DNA from: Heterodera schachtii
Lineage: Eukaryota; Nematoda; Chromadorea; Rhabditida; Heteroderidae
Length of the DNA: 64,000 bases
NCBI GenBank assembly: GCA_023374025.1
Contig: SIJG01000006.1
Span: 109,596 to 173,595, forward strand
Reading direction: 5' to 3'
Shown: positions 33,430 to 44,479 of the stretch, piece by piece
Numbering within the stretch: position 1 is the first letter of the stretch
How the letters are laid out: each line of letters opens with the position of its first letter
The notes under the pieces: model-generated
Database searches by the model: none
Seen by the model: only the letters and a program-made list of their open reading frames with translations
What the model was told of the DNA's origin: nothing
Position numbers and translations under genes: made by a program

Positions 33430-33700
33430 TTTAGCGCTTATTTTTTTATTTTATTGAACAGAAAAAATTGATAAAATCATAGCAGAAAAGAAAAAACTTC
33501 AGCAAAAAACATTTGACTAAAATTTGGAGAAAAATGGTACGATTACAAGAATAAAGTTTGGAAGAAAAAATTGCAAAATATTTTAAAAAAAATTAAAAAA
33601 GAGTAAAAACTTTTCAAAAAAATAGAACGGAGCAAATTAAAAGAAAATAGCAAATAAATTGGAGACAAATCAAAATTATATTCAAAATTTGATCTTCAAA
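33430..33700 (+). pseudogene. Degraded HTH-gene 5' remnant
   Basis: Inverted counterpart of 8640-8960. It retains AEKKKLQQKTFD followed by a stop codon and a KIxEK-like Lys-rich stretch, with several frameshifts. The following 33700-34230 has no gene. Confidence 0.6.
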
Positions 33701-34233
33701 AAAATTTTTACAAACTTTTATTTGAGTTCATTTTTTATATTTGCAACCAAAATTAATTAAAACAAATTATCTCTCCTTTGAAATTGATAAATTTATTCAA
33801 TGGATAAGAAAATTTTGGGCATGGAATTCTTGCATTAAAAAAAGAAATAAAACCCCATTAATTTAACTAAAAAAATTTCTGAATTAATCCTCCATTGTTT
33901 CATCTCCAAATTGTTTCCTCCATTTTCAAATTACATCATAAAATCGTAGTCAAATGACTCATATCAGTTTTCTCGAAAATGTCCTAACTTTTATATAAAA
34001 TGTCCTGATTTTAAATTCATAATTTATAAAGAAAACCGCTTTTTTAATGTTTTTCTATTACTGATAAGTTAATATACAATAATTGTATCAAATGAGTTGC
34101 ACGATTTTTTCATAATCTCATGAAGTTATCCGATTTTATTTGATTAAAAATTTTCTTCAATTAATTCGGGATTTGACATTAGAATATTTTTTAAAAATAT
34201 GTAAATAAAAAATAATTTTTGAATAATTCTATT

Positions 34234-34328
34234 TCTACTCTTCTGATGACCAAAATTGCAATAAAAGTAGGGCAAAACAAATATGTTTTTTGATCAGTAG
34301 GATAAAAATGTTTATTTAATCGTGGAAT
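34234..34328 (+). promoter_or_regulatory. Conserved upstream inverted-repeat block, HTH gene at 34500
   Basis: TACTCTTCTGATGACC (degraded distal arm), AGTAGGGCAAAAC, TTTTTTGATCAGTAGGATAA, AATGTTTATTTAATCGTGGA. The proximal arm TGATCAGTAG is intact. It ends about 170 bp before the ATG. Confidence 0.6.
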
Positions 34329-34499
34329 TACTTTATTTATTTATTTTATTACAATCTTGTTAAAATTATTTAATCTGATAAAATATTTATTATATATATA
34401 TATATATTTGCTATGAATAATATTATGTCAAATTAAAATAATAATTTCATTTTTTAATATATTAAATTTAATTTGTTTTAGAAATAAATCATATTTAAA

Positions 34500-35180
34500 A
34501 TGAAATTATGCCTAATTTTAATTTTGATCGTCCTAAGTAATATTAATTATGTTGGGTCAGTGGATAAAAAATTGCAACAGAAAACATTTGATGAAATATT
34601 TGGAGAAAAATGGGAAAAAAAAGAAGAAAATTTGGAAGAACAGAAAAGAAGAGAAATAATTCAAAAATATTATAAAATCAAAGAGAAAATAAAGCAAAAA
34701 GGAAGAAAATTTTCAACAAAAGAACGGACTAAAATTGAAGAAAAAATAGCGAAAAAATTGGGGACAAATCGCAAAAATATTTATAAATGGATCAAAGAAT
34801 TTGGTCTTCAAAAACTCAAATCTCACAAATCAAAAACTGATGAAGAAAAATTAAAAATTGTGCAGGAATTTATTGAAATGAAAAATGAATATAAACAAAA
34901 AAGAAAATTTTCAACAAAAGAATGGGATCAAAATTATGCCGAAATATGCAAGAAAATCGGAGTGAAATATGCGACAATTATGAGATGGAAAAAACAATTT
35001 GACATTAGCTGTAAAAGAATAACTGAGAAAGAAATAATAGAAAAAATGAAAATTTATTGGCAAATAAAAAGAGAAAACCCAAAAATGAGTGATAATGAAA
35101 TTGGAAAAATTGTGAACACTTCAAATCAGAATATTTATAATTGGAAGAAAAAATTTGGAGAAGAAATGTTTGAGAATTAA
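34500..35180 (+). CDS. Secreted tandem-HTH protein, three modules, no acidic tail
   Basis: Intact 226-aa frame, with a TTTTAG acceptor (34480-34481) 18 nt before the ATG. Signal peptide MKLCLILILIVLSNINYVGS, then KWEKKEENLEEQKRRE. Modules: GTNRKNIYKWIKEFGL, GVKYATIMRWKKQFDI, VNTSNQNIYNWKKKF; it ends GEEMFEN. It shares STKERTK in place of SxKEW with its inverted-duplicate partner at 7371-8054. Module 2 is KYATIMR here and GHGIIKK there. Shared noncoding flanks continue into the foldback minisatellite at 35630. Confidence 0.86.
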   Translation: MKLCLILILIVLSNINYVGSVDKKLQQKTFDEIFGEKWEKKEENLEEQKRREIIQKYYKIKEKIKQKGRKFSTKERTKIEEKIAKKLGTNRKNIYKWIKEFGLQKLKSHKSKTDEEKLKIVQEFIEMKNEYKQKRKFSTKEWDQNYAEICKKIGVKYATIMRWKKQFDISCKRITEKEIIEKMKIYWQIKRENPKMSDNEIGKIVNTSNQNIYNWKKKFGEEMFEN

Positions 35181-35629
35181 AAACGGATGATTGTAAGAAA
35201 TTTCGTTGAGTCCCTCTCCGATCGACGCCTTAAAAGATAGGAATTATTTGTTTGAACAAAATATCGGAAATAAAAAAAAATAATCAAATTTTATTTGCCC
35301 AAAAAATTTTCATTATTGAAAAATGAGATTATTCTGAGCGACATTCGCGGCCCCGACATTTGCGCTTATGTCAAAAATCGGATTCTAAGTTGAATTTTTC
35401 AAGCCCTGATAGCCTAAACTGCACTAAAATTAAGAAATCTTAGTCCTCTAGTTTATTAGGAGCATTAATTATGTTATTTAAAGAATTAATGATTTTTGTC
35501 AAAAAATTTAGTGACTATCAAAATTATCAGACACAATCACTTTCTATCACTTATATAATGCTGTTTAGGCTATCAGGGTTTAAAAAACTTAATTTTGCAC
35601 CCGATTTTTGACATAGGCGCAAATGTCTG

Positions 35630-36110
35630 GGGCTCCTGGACATTTGGACAGTGGACATTTCGACAGAGGACATTTGGACAGTGAACTCATTTAGACAGAA
35701 TCGGACAATTGGACAGAGGACATCAAGACAGTGAGTGAATTTTTTTACTATTAAAAAAATGGCTTTAGCAATTACAAAAATATTTTCTTTGGACATTTGA
35801 CAATTGATCAGATCCGATTATTCAATTCATAAGCGCCTGACTCATTAATAAACAACATTAAATTTCATTTTGTTTATTTAAAAAAAACATTCTTTATCTT
35901 GGTTTTCGAAGGAATCAATTACCTATTTTAGTGCCTGATTACTTAAGAAAATCAATTTACCTAAATATTTAAATAAATTTTTTTATTGCTGATAAAGCCA
36001 TTTATAATAGTAAAAAATTCACTACTGTCTAATGTTCCATTGCCCAATTGTCCGCTTCTGTCCAAATGTTTTCACTGTCCAAATGTCCACTGTCGGAAAA
36101 ATGTCGGGAC
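35630..36110. repeat. Foldback minisatellite, inverted copy
   Basis: Inverted relative of 6600-6930. The left arm (about 35635-35735) has GGACATTTGGACAGTGGACA-type units and the right arm (about 36020-36110) has their complement. The loop is about 200 bp longer here, with an extra insertion around 35790-35980. Confidence 0.7.
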
Positions 36111-36540
36111 ATGATTATTTTATATTTTAACATTGCACCTTTTCAGAAAACCATAGTATTACCGTTTTTTCATGTATAAAAACCATTGTCTGAGTTGTAG
36201 GCTCAAAGTGCACGAATTTGTTAAATATTTAATCCAAATTAAAAAAGACCAAAAACTAATTATTTTATGCCACAAATAATAACGAAAATATTGAAAAAAA
36301 ATTATTATGTTCTTAAAGCATAATAAATTAAAAAAGTTAAACATAGTGATTACTTCTCATCAGAATTTTCATAATTGGATTAGACAATTGCGCCCTTCCC
36401 CACCAGTTCTAGCCTGACACAAAATTTCCAAAAATTTCGCTTAATGTTTCAAAAAACCAACAAAATTTTGATGAAAATCTGCTAAAAATGGCTCAAAATC
36501 GCAAAATTTTTAATTTTTGGACAAAATCAATTAACAAATC

Positions 36541-36855
36541 TGTTGTGTCTTTCGCTTGACCACAACACTTAGATAGAATAAACTTTAATAAATAAAATAA
36601 GTCCACAAATAAATATAATGAAACAAATAAATTGGAGACAGAGAATAAATGCAAAATGAATGAAAGATGGCAAATGACATGGACTGACAAAGACTGACTG
36701 TTTGTTCGGCTATTTATGAGGATGAACACAGGTAAGAGACGCATGAATCATGAAGGAGAGAGACATGACCAAGCGAGAGAGTGTAGCGAGAGAGAAATAG
36801 AGAAATGACCAAAAGGGAAATGAGCGAAGGGCAAATATTGATTGGCTACCCAACA
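36541..36855 (-). repeat. LTR, 3' copy of the gypsy element
   Basis: 315 bp, TG...CA ends, adjoining a polypurine tract on the minus strand. It differs from the 39733-40047 copy at only a few positions (for example AGATAGAAT versus AGAGAGAAT). Confidence 0.9.
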
Positions 36856-36882
36856 TCTCCCCTTTTAAGATCAGAACCCCGA

Positions 36883-39308
36883 TCAGACATAATCATATCT
36901 GGCTTTTGAGGCATCCGGGTTCAAAATCTTCGGTGCCTTTCTTTCGCGTGTTGAACGTCGCACAGTCTGTGGCGATTGTGCTCTCTCCAATGGTTCGTTC
37001 AGTTCGTCCGCAAATCGTACACGACGTGGCGATTTGGGATGAACTTCTTCTGGCTGATCATTTGGCGGTTGTTGCTGTGGTTGTTCGTCGGGCAACTGTT
37101 CATGGTGTTCTTTGTATGGGATGGGATAAAATTTTCTCATTTGATTTGAATGCCGAGTGACTACGGCATTCAACTTCGGTGCCCGAACTTTCCAAACTAC
37201 ACCATTGCCTGATTCGATCATGCCTTTCAACCAAGTTTTTGTGCCATGTTGGTAGTTGATGAACTGCACTTGATCACCAATGCCAAATTTTCGTTCGCGT
37301 GTGCCAGTGGTGCTGATTGAACTGTTTGACCATTCCGCTGCTTGTATTTGTCGTTGCCTTCCTTTTCCTGCTTGTTTTCTTGGGGTTTAACAAGGGAAAG
37401 GATTGTAAGAACCGGACGGCCCAAAAACAACTCGGCGGGCGTGCGCCCGTTCAAACTTGCGTTCGGCGTGCTTCTGTAGGCCAAGAGCGAATTTTGCACC
37501 CAATGTGCGTCGTCTCGGGCGCATTTCTTCATTTGGCGCTTCAATGTGTCGACAAATCGTTCGGCACGTCCGTTGCTCTGTGGATGAAATGGTGGTGAAA
37601 ATGTCTGTTTGATGCCATGATTTCTGCAAAATTGGGAAATTTCATTTGATTTGAATGTCGGACCGTTGTCCGTGACAATTTCCTTAGGAAAACCATACCG
37701 CGAGAACAACCAAACAAACTTTTCGATGAGCATTTTGGCGGTTGTCGTGTTCATTTTGATGACTTCCGGCCACTTGCTGTAGGAGTCGACCACAACAAGG
37801 TACTTGTTTCCGTCGGCACAAGGACCAGCGAAATCCATGTGCAGTCTTTCGTAGACTTCGGTCGATGATGGCCATGGATGAACTTCGGGAAATTTTTGCT
37901 TGAGTTTGCTGGCCAGGTCTGCGGATGACGATGTGGCCATGAATGTTGCTTCGGGTTGGACAATGTGAAGTGTTGTGGCGATTGGGCGTTGAAGTGCCAA
38001 CTCAAATGCTCGAATCCACGGGAGACCAAAGAGATTGAGTGCTCCCGTCGGTGCCACAAAACATTCCAACTCCAATTTAATGCCTGCGAACTCAACTGTA
38101 CAATCAAATGAACCAATTAACTCGAAATTATGCCCTGAATATGATTTTCCGAAAGTTTGGCCCGTTTTAAATTTGGGTTTTCCCAATTTCTCCCAAATGG
38201 GCGTTTGAATGATGGTTTTTCGGGCGGCTGTGTCTGCCACCAATGAAACCGGCCTGCCGTTGATCACACAATCCACAGTGATCCATCCGTCAGTGTCGTC
38301 GGACACATTCATGACGGACATCGAGTCGTTGTTGTTGGCCTTCTTTTTGCTTCGGCACTCTCGTGCAAAATGTCCGACTCGATCGCAGTTGTAGCATTTT
38401 GGGCCTCGTTTGTTGTCGCACTCGTTGTTCCAATGACTTCCTCCACACCATTTGCATGGAAAAGGCGGACGCGGCTTTGATGAATGGCGGCCATTTTCTG
38501 ATTGACTGCGCGTCCGTCCTTCATTGAAATGCTCTGAGCGCGATGATGTGCTGAACTGTCTCTGTCTTCCTTGTCGCTCCTTCTCACGCTGCGGCTTAAC
38601 TGAAATTGAATTGGCCTGCCAACCATGACCGGGATGTTCGAGTGCTGCGGCGGCACTCCTGAGCGACAAAATGGCGCGGCATTCTTCGACGAGCCGCTCA
38701 AACTTGATGTCCGTGTTCTTGGCTCTGTCCTCTTCCATCATTTTGAGACAGCGCTCCCTCAACTCACGGTCGCCCGAACTTAGACCGCTGATGAACACGA
38801 GAGCTTTGATCTCCTCTTTGGTCAGTGTCATTTGTGCCCGTTCACACTGTGCGCTGACTTGTGCCGCGAAATCGATTGGACTCTGTGTTGGCGCTTTCTG
38901 CAACTGAAAGCACTCAAAACCTTTAACAAAAATTGATTTTGTGAACAAAACAGACCCTTTAACTTGCTTACTGTGACATTGTATGACAGGTCTGTTGGTT
39001 TTTGCGGGAGAATGCTCTCCGTGAATCGCGCGTATTCCTTGCGCACCAAGCTTACCAACCAACAGACGTGTTTTCATTTCATCTGGCAAAGATTGTCCAT
39101 CGGTCTCAAGAAATGGCCCGTAACGTTCGTGCCAAATTTCAAAAACCAAATCCGCCTCCGGGTTGTAGATGAATTCGGACAATTGGGAATTAATTGTAGC
39201 GAATAGGTCGGAGTTTTGTTTATTGGGATTTGCATTTTGATTTGCAATGTTTTTGAGAGTGTCTGTTAGCTGTTGGAACAGCAGTGCCATGTCCGCGGGA
39301 TTTGCCAT
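36883..39308 (-). pseudogene. gypsy gag-protease-integrase gene with in-frame RT deletion and 3' frameshift
   Basis: From the ATG at 39308 a 693-codon frame runs to 37227. It has a Gag-like region, two zinc knuckles near residues 285-318 (CKWCGGSHWNNEC and CYNCDRVGHFAREC) and a protease-like LVADTAARKTII (DTA where DS/TG is usual). The frame then passes straight from SSSADLASKLKQKFPEVHPW into the pre-integrase and the integrase core (MDFAGPCADGNKYLVVVDSY, VTDNGP, PQSNGRAERF). The whole RT and RNase H region is missing without loss of frame. Near 37300-37350 two extra bases shift the frame; the integrase tail continues at 37269-36883 (RFADELNEPLERAQSP and a basic end). Not autonomous. Confidence 0.88.
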
Positions 39309-39732
39309 GATTATGAGTGAAATGAAGACAATGAAATGATTGAGTCCAAATGAGAGTCAAATGAAATGTGCGGCGTCAGCAATGGCTTTTGATGTAAATG
39401 TTTATGAATGGCCAGTCCGCAGGTCAAATAAAATGATGAAATGCGAATAAAGTGATTGGCGTTTAAACCGTCGGCTGTTTAGGGGAATGCGCAGCGAATG
39501 GAATACACATATGTTGGCTTCACTGTCCACCTCAATGTGTTCTCATTCACTTTCAACTGTGCGGGTGTTCACAGAGCTCGCAATGAGTTGGAATTCCACA
39601 CAGAGTGTTACGTGGAGGTGGCCTCGGGTTTTGCCAAAGATGAATGAATGAGGAGAGAAATGAAAGATGCCTGGGACTGCCAAAATTTAAATGAAAATGG
39701 ATGAAAATGCCTTATGCTGACTGCGCCAAAAA

Positions 39733-40047
39733 TGTTGTGTCTTTCGCTTGACCACAACACTTAGAGAGAATAAACTTTAATAAATAAAATAAGTCCACAA
39801 ATAAATATAATGAAACAAATAAATTGGAGACAGAGGATAAATGCAAAATGAATGAAAGATGGCAAATGACATGGACTGACAAAGAATGACTGTGTGCTCG
39901 GCTATTTATGAGGATGAGCACAGGGAAGAGACGCATGAATCATGAAGGAGAGAGACATGACAAAGCGAGAGAGTGTAGCGCGAGAGAAATAGAGAAATGA
40001 CCAAAAGGGAAATGAGCAAAGGGCAAATATTGATTGGCTACCCAACA
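39733..40047 (-). repeat. LTR shared by two tandem gypsy copies
   Basis: 315 bp. On its left is a primer-binding-site-like sequence, making it the 5' LTR of the element at 36541-40047. On its right is the purine-tract complement TCTCCCCTTTTAAGATCAG followed by integrase, making it also the 3' LTR of the next, partial element. Confidence 0.9.
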
Positions 40048-40979
40048 TCTCCCCTTTTAAGATCAGACCCCGATCAGACATAATCATATCTGGCTTTTGA
40101 GGCATCCGGGTTCAAAATTTTCGGTGCCTTTCTTTCACGCGTTGATCGTCTCACTGCTGGTGGCGATTGTGCTCTCTCCAATGGTTCGTTCTGTTCGTCC
40201 GCAAATCGTACACGACGTGGCGATTTGGGATGAACTTCTTCTGGCTGATCATTTGGCGGTTGTTGCTGTGGTTGTTCGTCGGGCAACTGTTCATGGTGTT
40301 CTTTGTATGGGATGGGATAAAATTTTCTCATTTGATTTGAATGCCGAGTGACTACGGCATTCAACTTCGGTGCCCGAACTTTCCAAACTACACCATTGCC
40401 TGATTCGATCATGCCTTTCAACCAAGTTTTTGTGCCATGTTGGTAGTTGATGAACTGCACTTGATCACCAATGCCAAATTTTCGTTCGCGTGTGCCATGG
40501 TGCTGATTGAACTCTTTGACCATCCGCTGCTTGTACTTGTCGTTGCCTTCCTTTTCCTGCTTGTTTTCTTGGGGTTGAACAAGGGAAAGGATTGTAAGAA
40601 CCGGACGGCCCAAAAACAACTCGGCGGGCGTGCGCCCGTTCAAACTTGCGTTCGGCGTGCTTCTGTAGGCCAAGAGCGAATTTTGCACCCAATGTGCGTC
40701 GTCTCGGGCGCATTTCTTCATTTGGCGCTTCAATGTGTCGACAAATCGTTCGGCACGTCCGTTGCTCTGTGGATGAAATGGTGGTGAAAATGTCTGTTTG
40801 ATGCCATGATTTCTGCAAAATTGGGAAATTTCATTTGATTTGAATGGCGGACCGTTGTCCGTGACAATTTCCTTAGGAAAACCATACCGCGAGAACAACC
40901 AAACAAACTTTTCGATGAGCATTTTGGCGGTTGTCGTGTTCATTTTGATGACTTCCGGCCACTTGCTGTAGGAGTCGAC
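40048..40979 (-). mobile_element. Second gypsy element, 3' part only
   Basis: A continuous minus-strand integrase frame (40943-40074, 289 codons) includes VTDNGPPFKSNEISQF, HPQSNGRAERFVDTLKRQ and the GIGDQVQFINYQHGTKTW region, and it ends ASKARYDYV. It lacks the two frame-shifting insertions of the neighbouring copy. It breaks off abruptly at GGAGTCGACT/TGATTCAG (40979), inside the sequence upstream of the integrase core. The sequence beyond is old duplicated DNA. Confidence 0.88.
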
Positions 40980-42080
40980 TTGATTCAGTTAGATTATAAA
41001 TTAGTTTAATAATATTAGAAAATATACAAAAATGCAATTTAATTTGTGTAAAAAACTCCGCCCAAAATTAGGCGTAATAAAAAATTTCATGAAAAAACTG
41101 GTAATATTTGAGATTTTTTGAATAAATTAAGATTTTTTTTGAATTTTAATTTAATGCTGGTTAAATGAGATTTTAAATTTTTCATTGAAAATGATATTTA
41201 AATTTAATTGTGCCTAAAAATTTTTAAAGTGGTTATTTTTGAAGTTTTTGAAACATTAATGGTAAATATTAAAAAGAAAATCTTGAAACAAGAGTTTTTT
41301 GTCTCCTTCAAATAAGGACAATCTTCGAAAATAAAGATAAAAATTTGTATTTATGTAATTATCTTATTAGTATTTCTATAAATACAAAACATAAAATAAC
41401 TCATGATTAATTTTATTAATTAATATTTGAAAATAATTTTTTTAAATAATAATTGATAAAAAAATATTTCGGCGTACCCTTTCCCAAATAAATGGAAGAA
41501 AATGCGGCAAAAATGAGAGAAACAATTCACTGACAATTGCAACGGATGTCAGCAAATTATTTTAAATAAATAAAAATGAAATGCCACTGACTGTGCTCAA
41601 AATGGCAAAAAAAGCTCGACAGCCGAGGTACAATTGGACGGAAATGCCAAGGATGCAGCCAAAATTTCACACTCAAATGATTAAAAAATGAATATTATTA
41701 GGGCCAAGATGTAAAATAAATTTCAATATTAATAAAAGAATTAATTTTAAATAATTTTTATATACCCGGGGCTTAGTTTATGAAAGCGTCCTCGAATTCT
41801 AACACAAAAAAATACTTTTAACCATTTTTGGATAAAATTTCAAACTCTTCAGAATTTTTTTTTAAATACCTAGAAATTTGGTGGATTTTTGAATAAATTT
41901 AATTCGAAAATGCAAAGATGTGAATGCCAAATTAGTTAATCCATTTTTCAATTGGTTCTTCCAGTTTTCAATATCTAAACGACTAATTCCAATTTTTTTT
42001 GAAAAATAGGAAATTTATAATTTGTCAAATTAAAGAAAAAAGCGACAAAACTATATTAAATTGAAAATCACAAACAAATA
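40980..42080. other. Duplicated noncoding DNA
   Basis: 40980-41330 matches the complement of 5440-5775. 41330-41560 matches the complement of about 4735-4920 and includes a TM6 exon remnant. 41580-41700 (ACTGACTGTGCTCAAAATGG) recurs at 44570-44690. 41760-41880 (CCGGGGCTTAGTTTATGAAA) recurs at 22830, 44750 and, in complement, 4680. No gene. Confidence 0.6.
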
Positions 42081-42082
42081 AA

Positions 42083-42812
42083 TCACTCTTCTTCTTCTTC
42101 TTCTGCTCTTTTCTTAAACATTTCTTCTTCAAATTGTTTCTTCCAATTAAAAATGCTTTTGCTATGAATTTTCAATATTTTTGCAATTTCATTATCATTC
42201 ATTTTTGAGATTTTCGCTTTTTATTTGACAATAAATTTTCATTTTTACTATTTTTTCTTCCTCCGTTATTCTTTTACGACTAATTCCAAATTGTTTCTTC
42301 CAATTTTCAATTGTTCTATGTTTAACTCTAATTTTCTTACAAATTTCTTCATTAATTTGCTCGCCTTCTTTTTTCGAATACTTTCTTTCTTTTTGTTTAT
42401 ATTCATTTTTCATTTCAATAAATTTTTGTACAATTTCAATTTTTTCTTCATTTGTTTTTAATTTATGACATTTATATATTTTTTGATTAAGCCCCAATTC
42501 TTTAATCCATTCAAAAATATATGTGCGATTTGTTCCCAATTTTCTTCCAATTTTTCTTTCAATTTTATTCCATTGTTTATTTGAATATTTTCTTCCTTTT
42601 TGCTTTATTTTCTCTTTTATTTTGTTGAATTTTTCAATTATTACTCTTTTTTTCAGTTCATTTCGTTTTTCTTCTTCCTTTTCTTCCCATTTTTCTCCAA
42701 ATATTTCATCAAATGATTTCTGTTTCAATTTTTTATCCTCTGATCCAACATAATGAATATTAATTAGGACGATCAAAAATAAAATTAAAGAAAATATTAG
42801 GCATACTTTCAT
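42083..42812 (-). pseudogene. Frameshifted secreted tandem-HTH gene, three modules
   Basis: The frame from 42812 (MKVCLIFSLILFLIVLINIH) passes through the acidic motif, module 1 (GTNRTYIFEWIKELGL) and module 2 (GVKHRTIENWKKQFGI). It is then shifted by one extra base near 42210 (AAAATCTCAAAAATG where others have AAAATCCAAAAATG), so the open frame ends at 42195. The old frame continues past it with module 3 (LKIHSKSIFNWKKQF) and a long Glu tail to about 42083. It is the inverted-duplicate partner of the intact gene at 3676, from which it differs in all three recognition helices. Confidence 0.83.
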
Positions 42813-42894
42813 TTTAAAGAAGAGATATTCCTAAAAACAAATTAATTTAAAACAACAAAATTTAAAAAGATTATAATGAAATAAAAACTAAAGT

Positions 42895-42988
42895 ATTCCA
42901 CGATTAAATAAACATTTTTATCCCTACTGATCAAAAATATTTTTTTATTTCCCTACTTTCATTACAATTTTGATGATCAGTAGAGTAT
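42895..42988 (-). promoter_or_regulatory. Conserved upstream inverted-repeat block, HTH copy at 42812
   Basis: ATTCCACGATTAAATAAACA, TTTTTATCCCTACTGATCA, TTTCCCTACTTTCATTACAA and TGATGATCAGTAGAGTATA. It is closer to the ATG here (about 83 bp) because about 80 bp found between block and gene at 24034 are missing. Confidence 0.6.
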
Positions 42989-43581
42989 AAATCTAATTAT
43001 TTAAAAAATATCCTTAATTATAAATGCCTAATATTTATTTTAAAAATGTGTCGATGTAAAATCGCGAAGTAATAGAAGAAAATTTTTAATAGTTAATTAA
43101 CTTGATTGTAATCAAATGAATAACTTAAATTATGTCCTACAATTATCAAAGAATTTTCATTTTTAAAAATCAAATAAATATCTTTTTTGGCCAATCTAAA
43201 ACCCGAAACAGAAATGAAATAGAAAACTATTCGAAAATTCTCTCCTTTTTGCAAAATAAAATTTGGAAAATTTATATTTTAATTTTACAGAAATCAAACT
43301 GATTACAGCAAAAACAATCACTTCCAAAAATAATTTTTGAAGACATAAAATTCAAATGATAAAGAAACTACAAAAAATTCTCATCATTCCAAATTAATAA
43401 AACAAAACAATTTGCTTACGTATGAAATAGCCAATTTTTGATGGAAACATTTTAATAATGGGAAAATTGTTTTTCATTCAATTAGGTGTATGTTTTTTGT
43501 CATACAAATTAAAGAATATTTTTAAATATGTGAAAATGAAATTTTTTAGAAAATGGAAATTACTAAAAGACATTTTATAAA

Positions 43582-44471
43582 ATGTTCGGGCCACGTTCAG
43601 CAGCCGTCTCTGATGTTGTTGTTGGCGATGACGTCGTAGCAATGGGCCAATGTAGGGATCATGTCGCGGACGGTACGGCATGTTGGCTGCGGGTCGGTCT
43701 TCGCAACTTGTTTTTCGGACGATGGTTCATGAGCAGACACAATTGCATCATCTGTACACAGCAAAATCATTTGTTAAAAAACTACAACAAATATTCCGAC
43801 CTGTAAGACCAACACAGCAATGAAGAACAGAAGCAGGACTGATTGCAAATCGGACGGTTGCTGCTTTGGATGCTGCACTCCTTCAGCAAGAAATTGGGTG
43901 AAATTGAGGAAACTTTTATGTATACACAAAAGTGGTTTCAAATAGTTAAGGGGACGTAGACAGTAGAGATTTTGGGGAAAGTACAGTTATCAGCAGCGAT
44001 CCACAGCATCACTAAATTTTTTAACAAAGAAACAGGGAAATGGAAACGAAATGGGACCCCTCCCCTCCAACGATCACCAACTAACCAATTCTTCAATATG
44101 AAATTTTATTTTGGTAGGGGCAATCAAAAAAAGAGATCACAAAAAATGATCACATTGTGAAAAATCAAAAAATTTTTTTTATCGTCCTTTAATCAACGTC
44201 TGTTCAGCAGCACGATGAACATCACCAGAAAATGGGCCATGTTGACCAGAAGCATCAGCAGGAGCAGAAGAGAGACTCGCTTTAATTAAAACAAAAAAAT
44301 TTTATATGAGGTAAAGTAAATTTTATGATTATGATGTCTTATCACGAACACACCACCCGAGGGGAGAACTGTTGCGGCCATTCGCCGTTGCGCCATTGTT
44401 CGTGTTGTTGTTCCGCTGTTGCTGACCAGTGAAAAATCATTGTTCCAGTTCGAGTTTGGCGAGAAGGACAT
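43582..44471 (-). pseudogene. Unknown gene fragment in a GC-rich island, copy 2, interrupted
   Basis: Direct copy of 24721-25121. The outer parts (about 43582-43863 and 44375-44471) match closely, but about 510 bp of unrelated DNA replaces the middle, joining GGACGGTTGCTGCT to GCGGCCATTCGCC. The inserted piece itself contains CAGCACGATGAACATCACCA, which resembles the displaced sequence, so a complex rearrangement is likely. Not expected to be functional. Confidence 0.4.
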
Positions 44472-44479
44472 TTTTATAA

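Larger units (their letters stand above)
36541..40047 (-). mobile_element. Ty3/gypsy-like LTR retrotransposon, RT-deleted
   Basis: Two near-identical 315-bp direct repeats at 36541-36855 and 39733-40047 start TGTTGTGTCTTTCGC and end GGCTACCCAACA (TG...CA). The internal region is coded on the minus strand. Next to the left LTR is the complement of a purine tract (TCTCCCCTTTTAAGATC), marking the 3' end. Four bases from the right LTR is TGGCGCAGTCAGCATAAG (minus), a plausible primer-binding site. It interrupts DNA equivalent to 5775-6165 of the inverted partner segment, with loss of that stretch. Confidence 0.9.

Noticed and set aside
36906..40787. Plus-strand frames across the gypsy element (36906-37160, 37317-37598, 38671-38907, 40097-40351, 40437-40787)
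   Set aside because: Shadows of the minus-strand gag and integrase coding sequence, with no protein-like motifs.
43972..44160. 62-codon frame MGKVQLSAAIHS...
   Set aside because: Lies in the DNA inserted into the GC-rich island; no homology signals or gene context.
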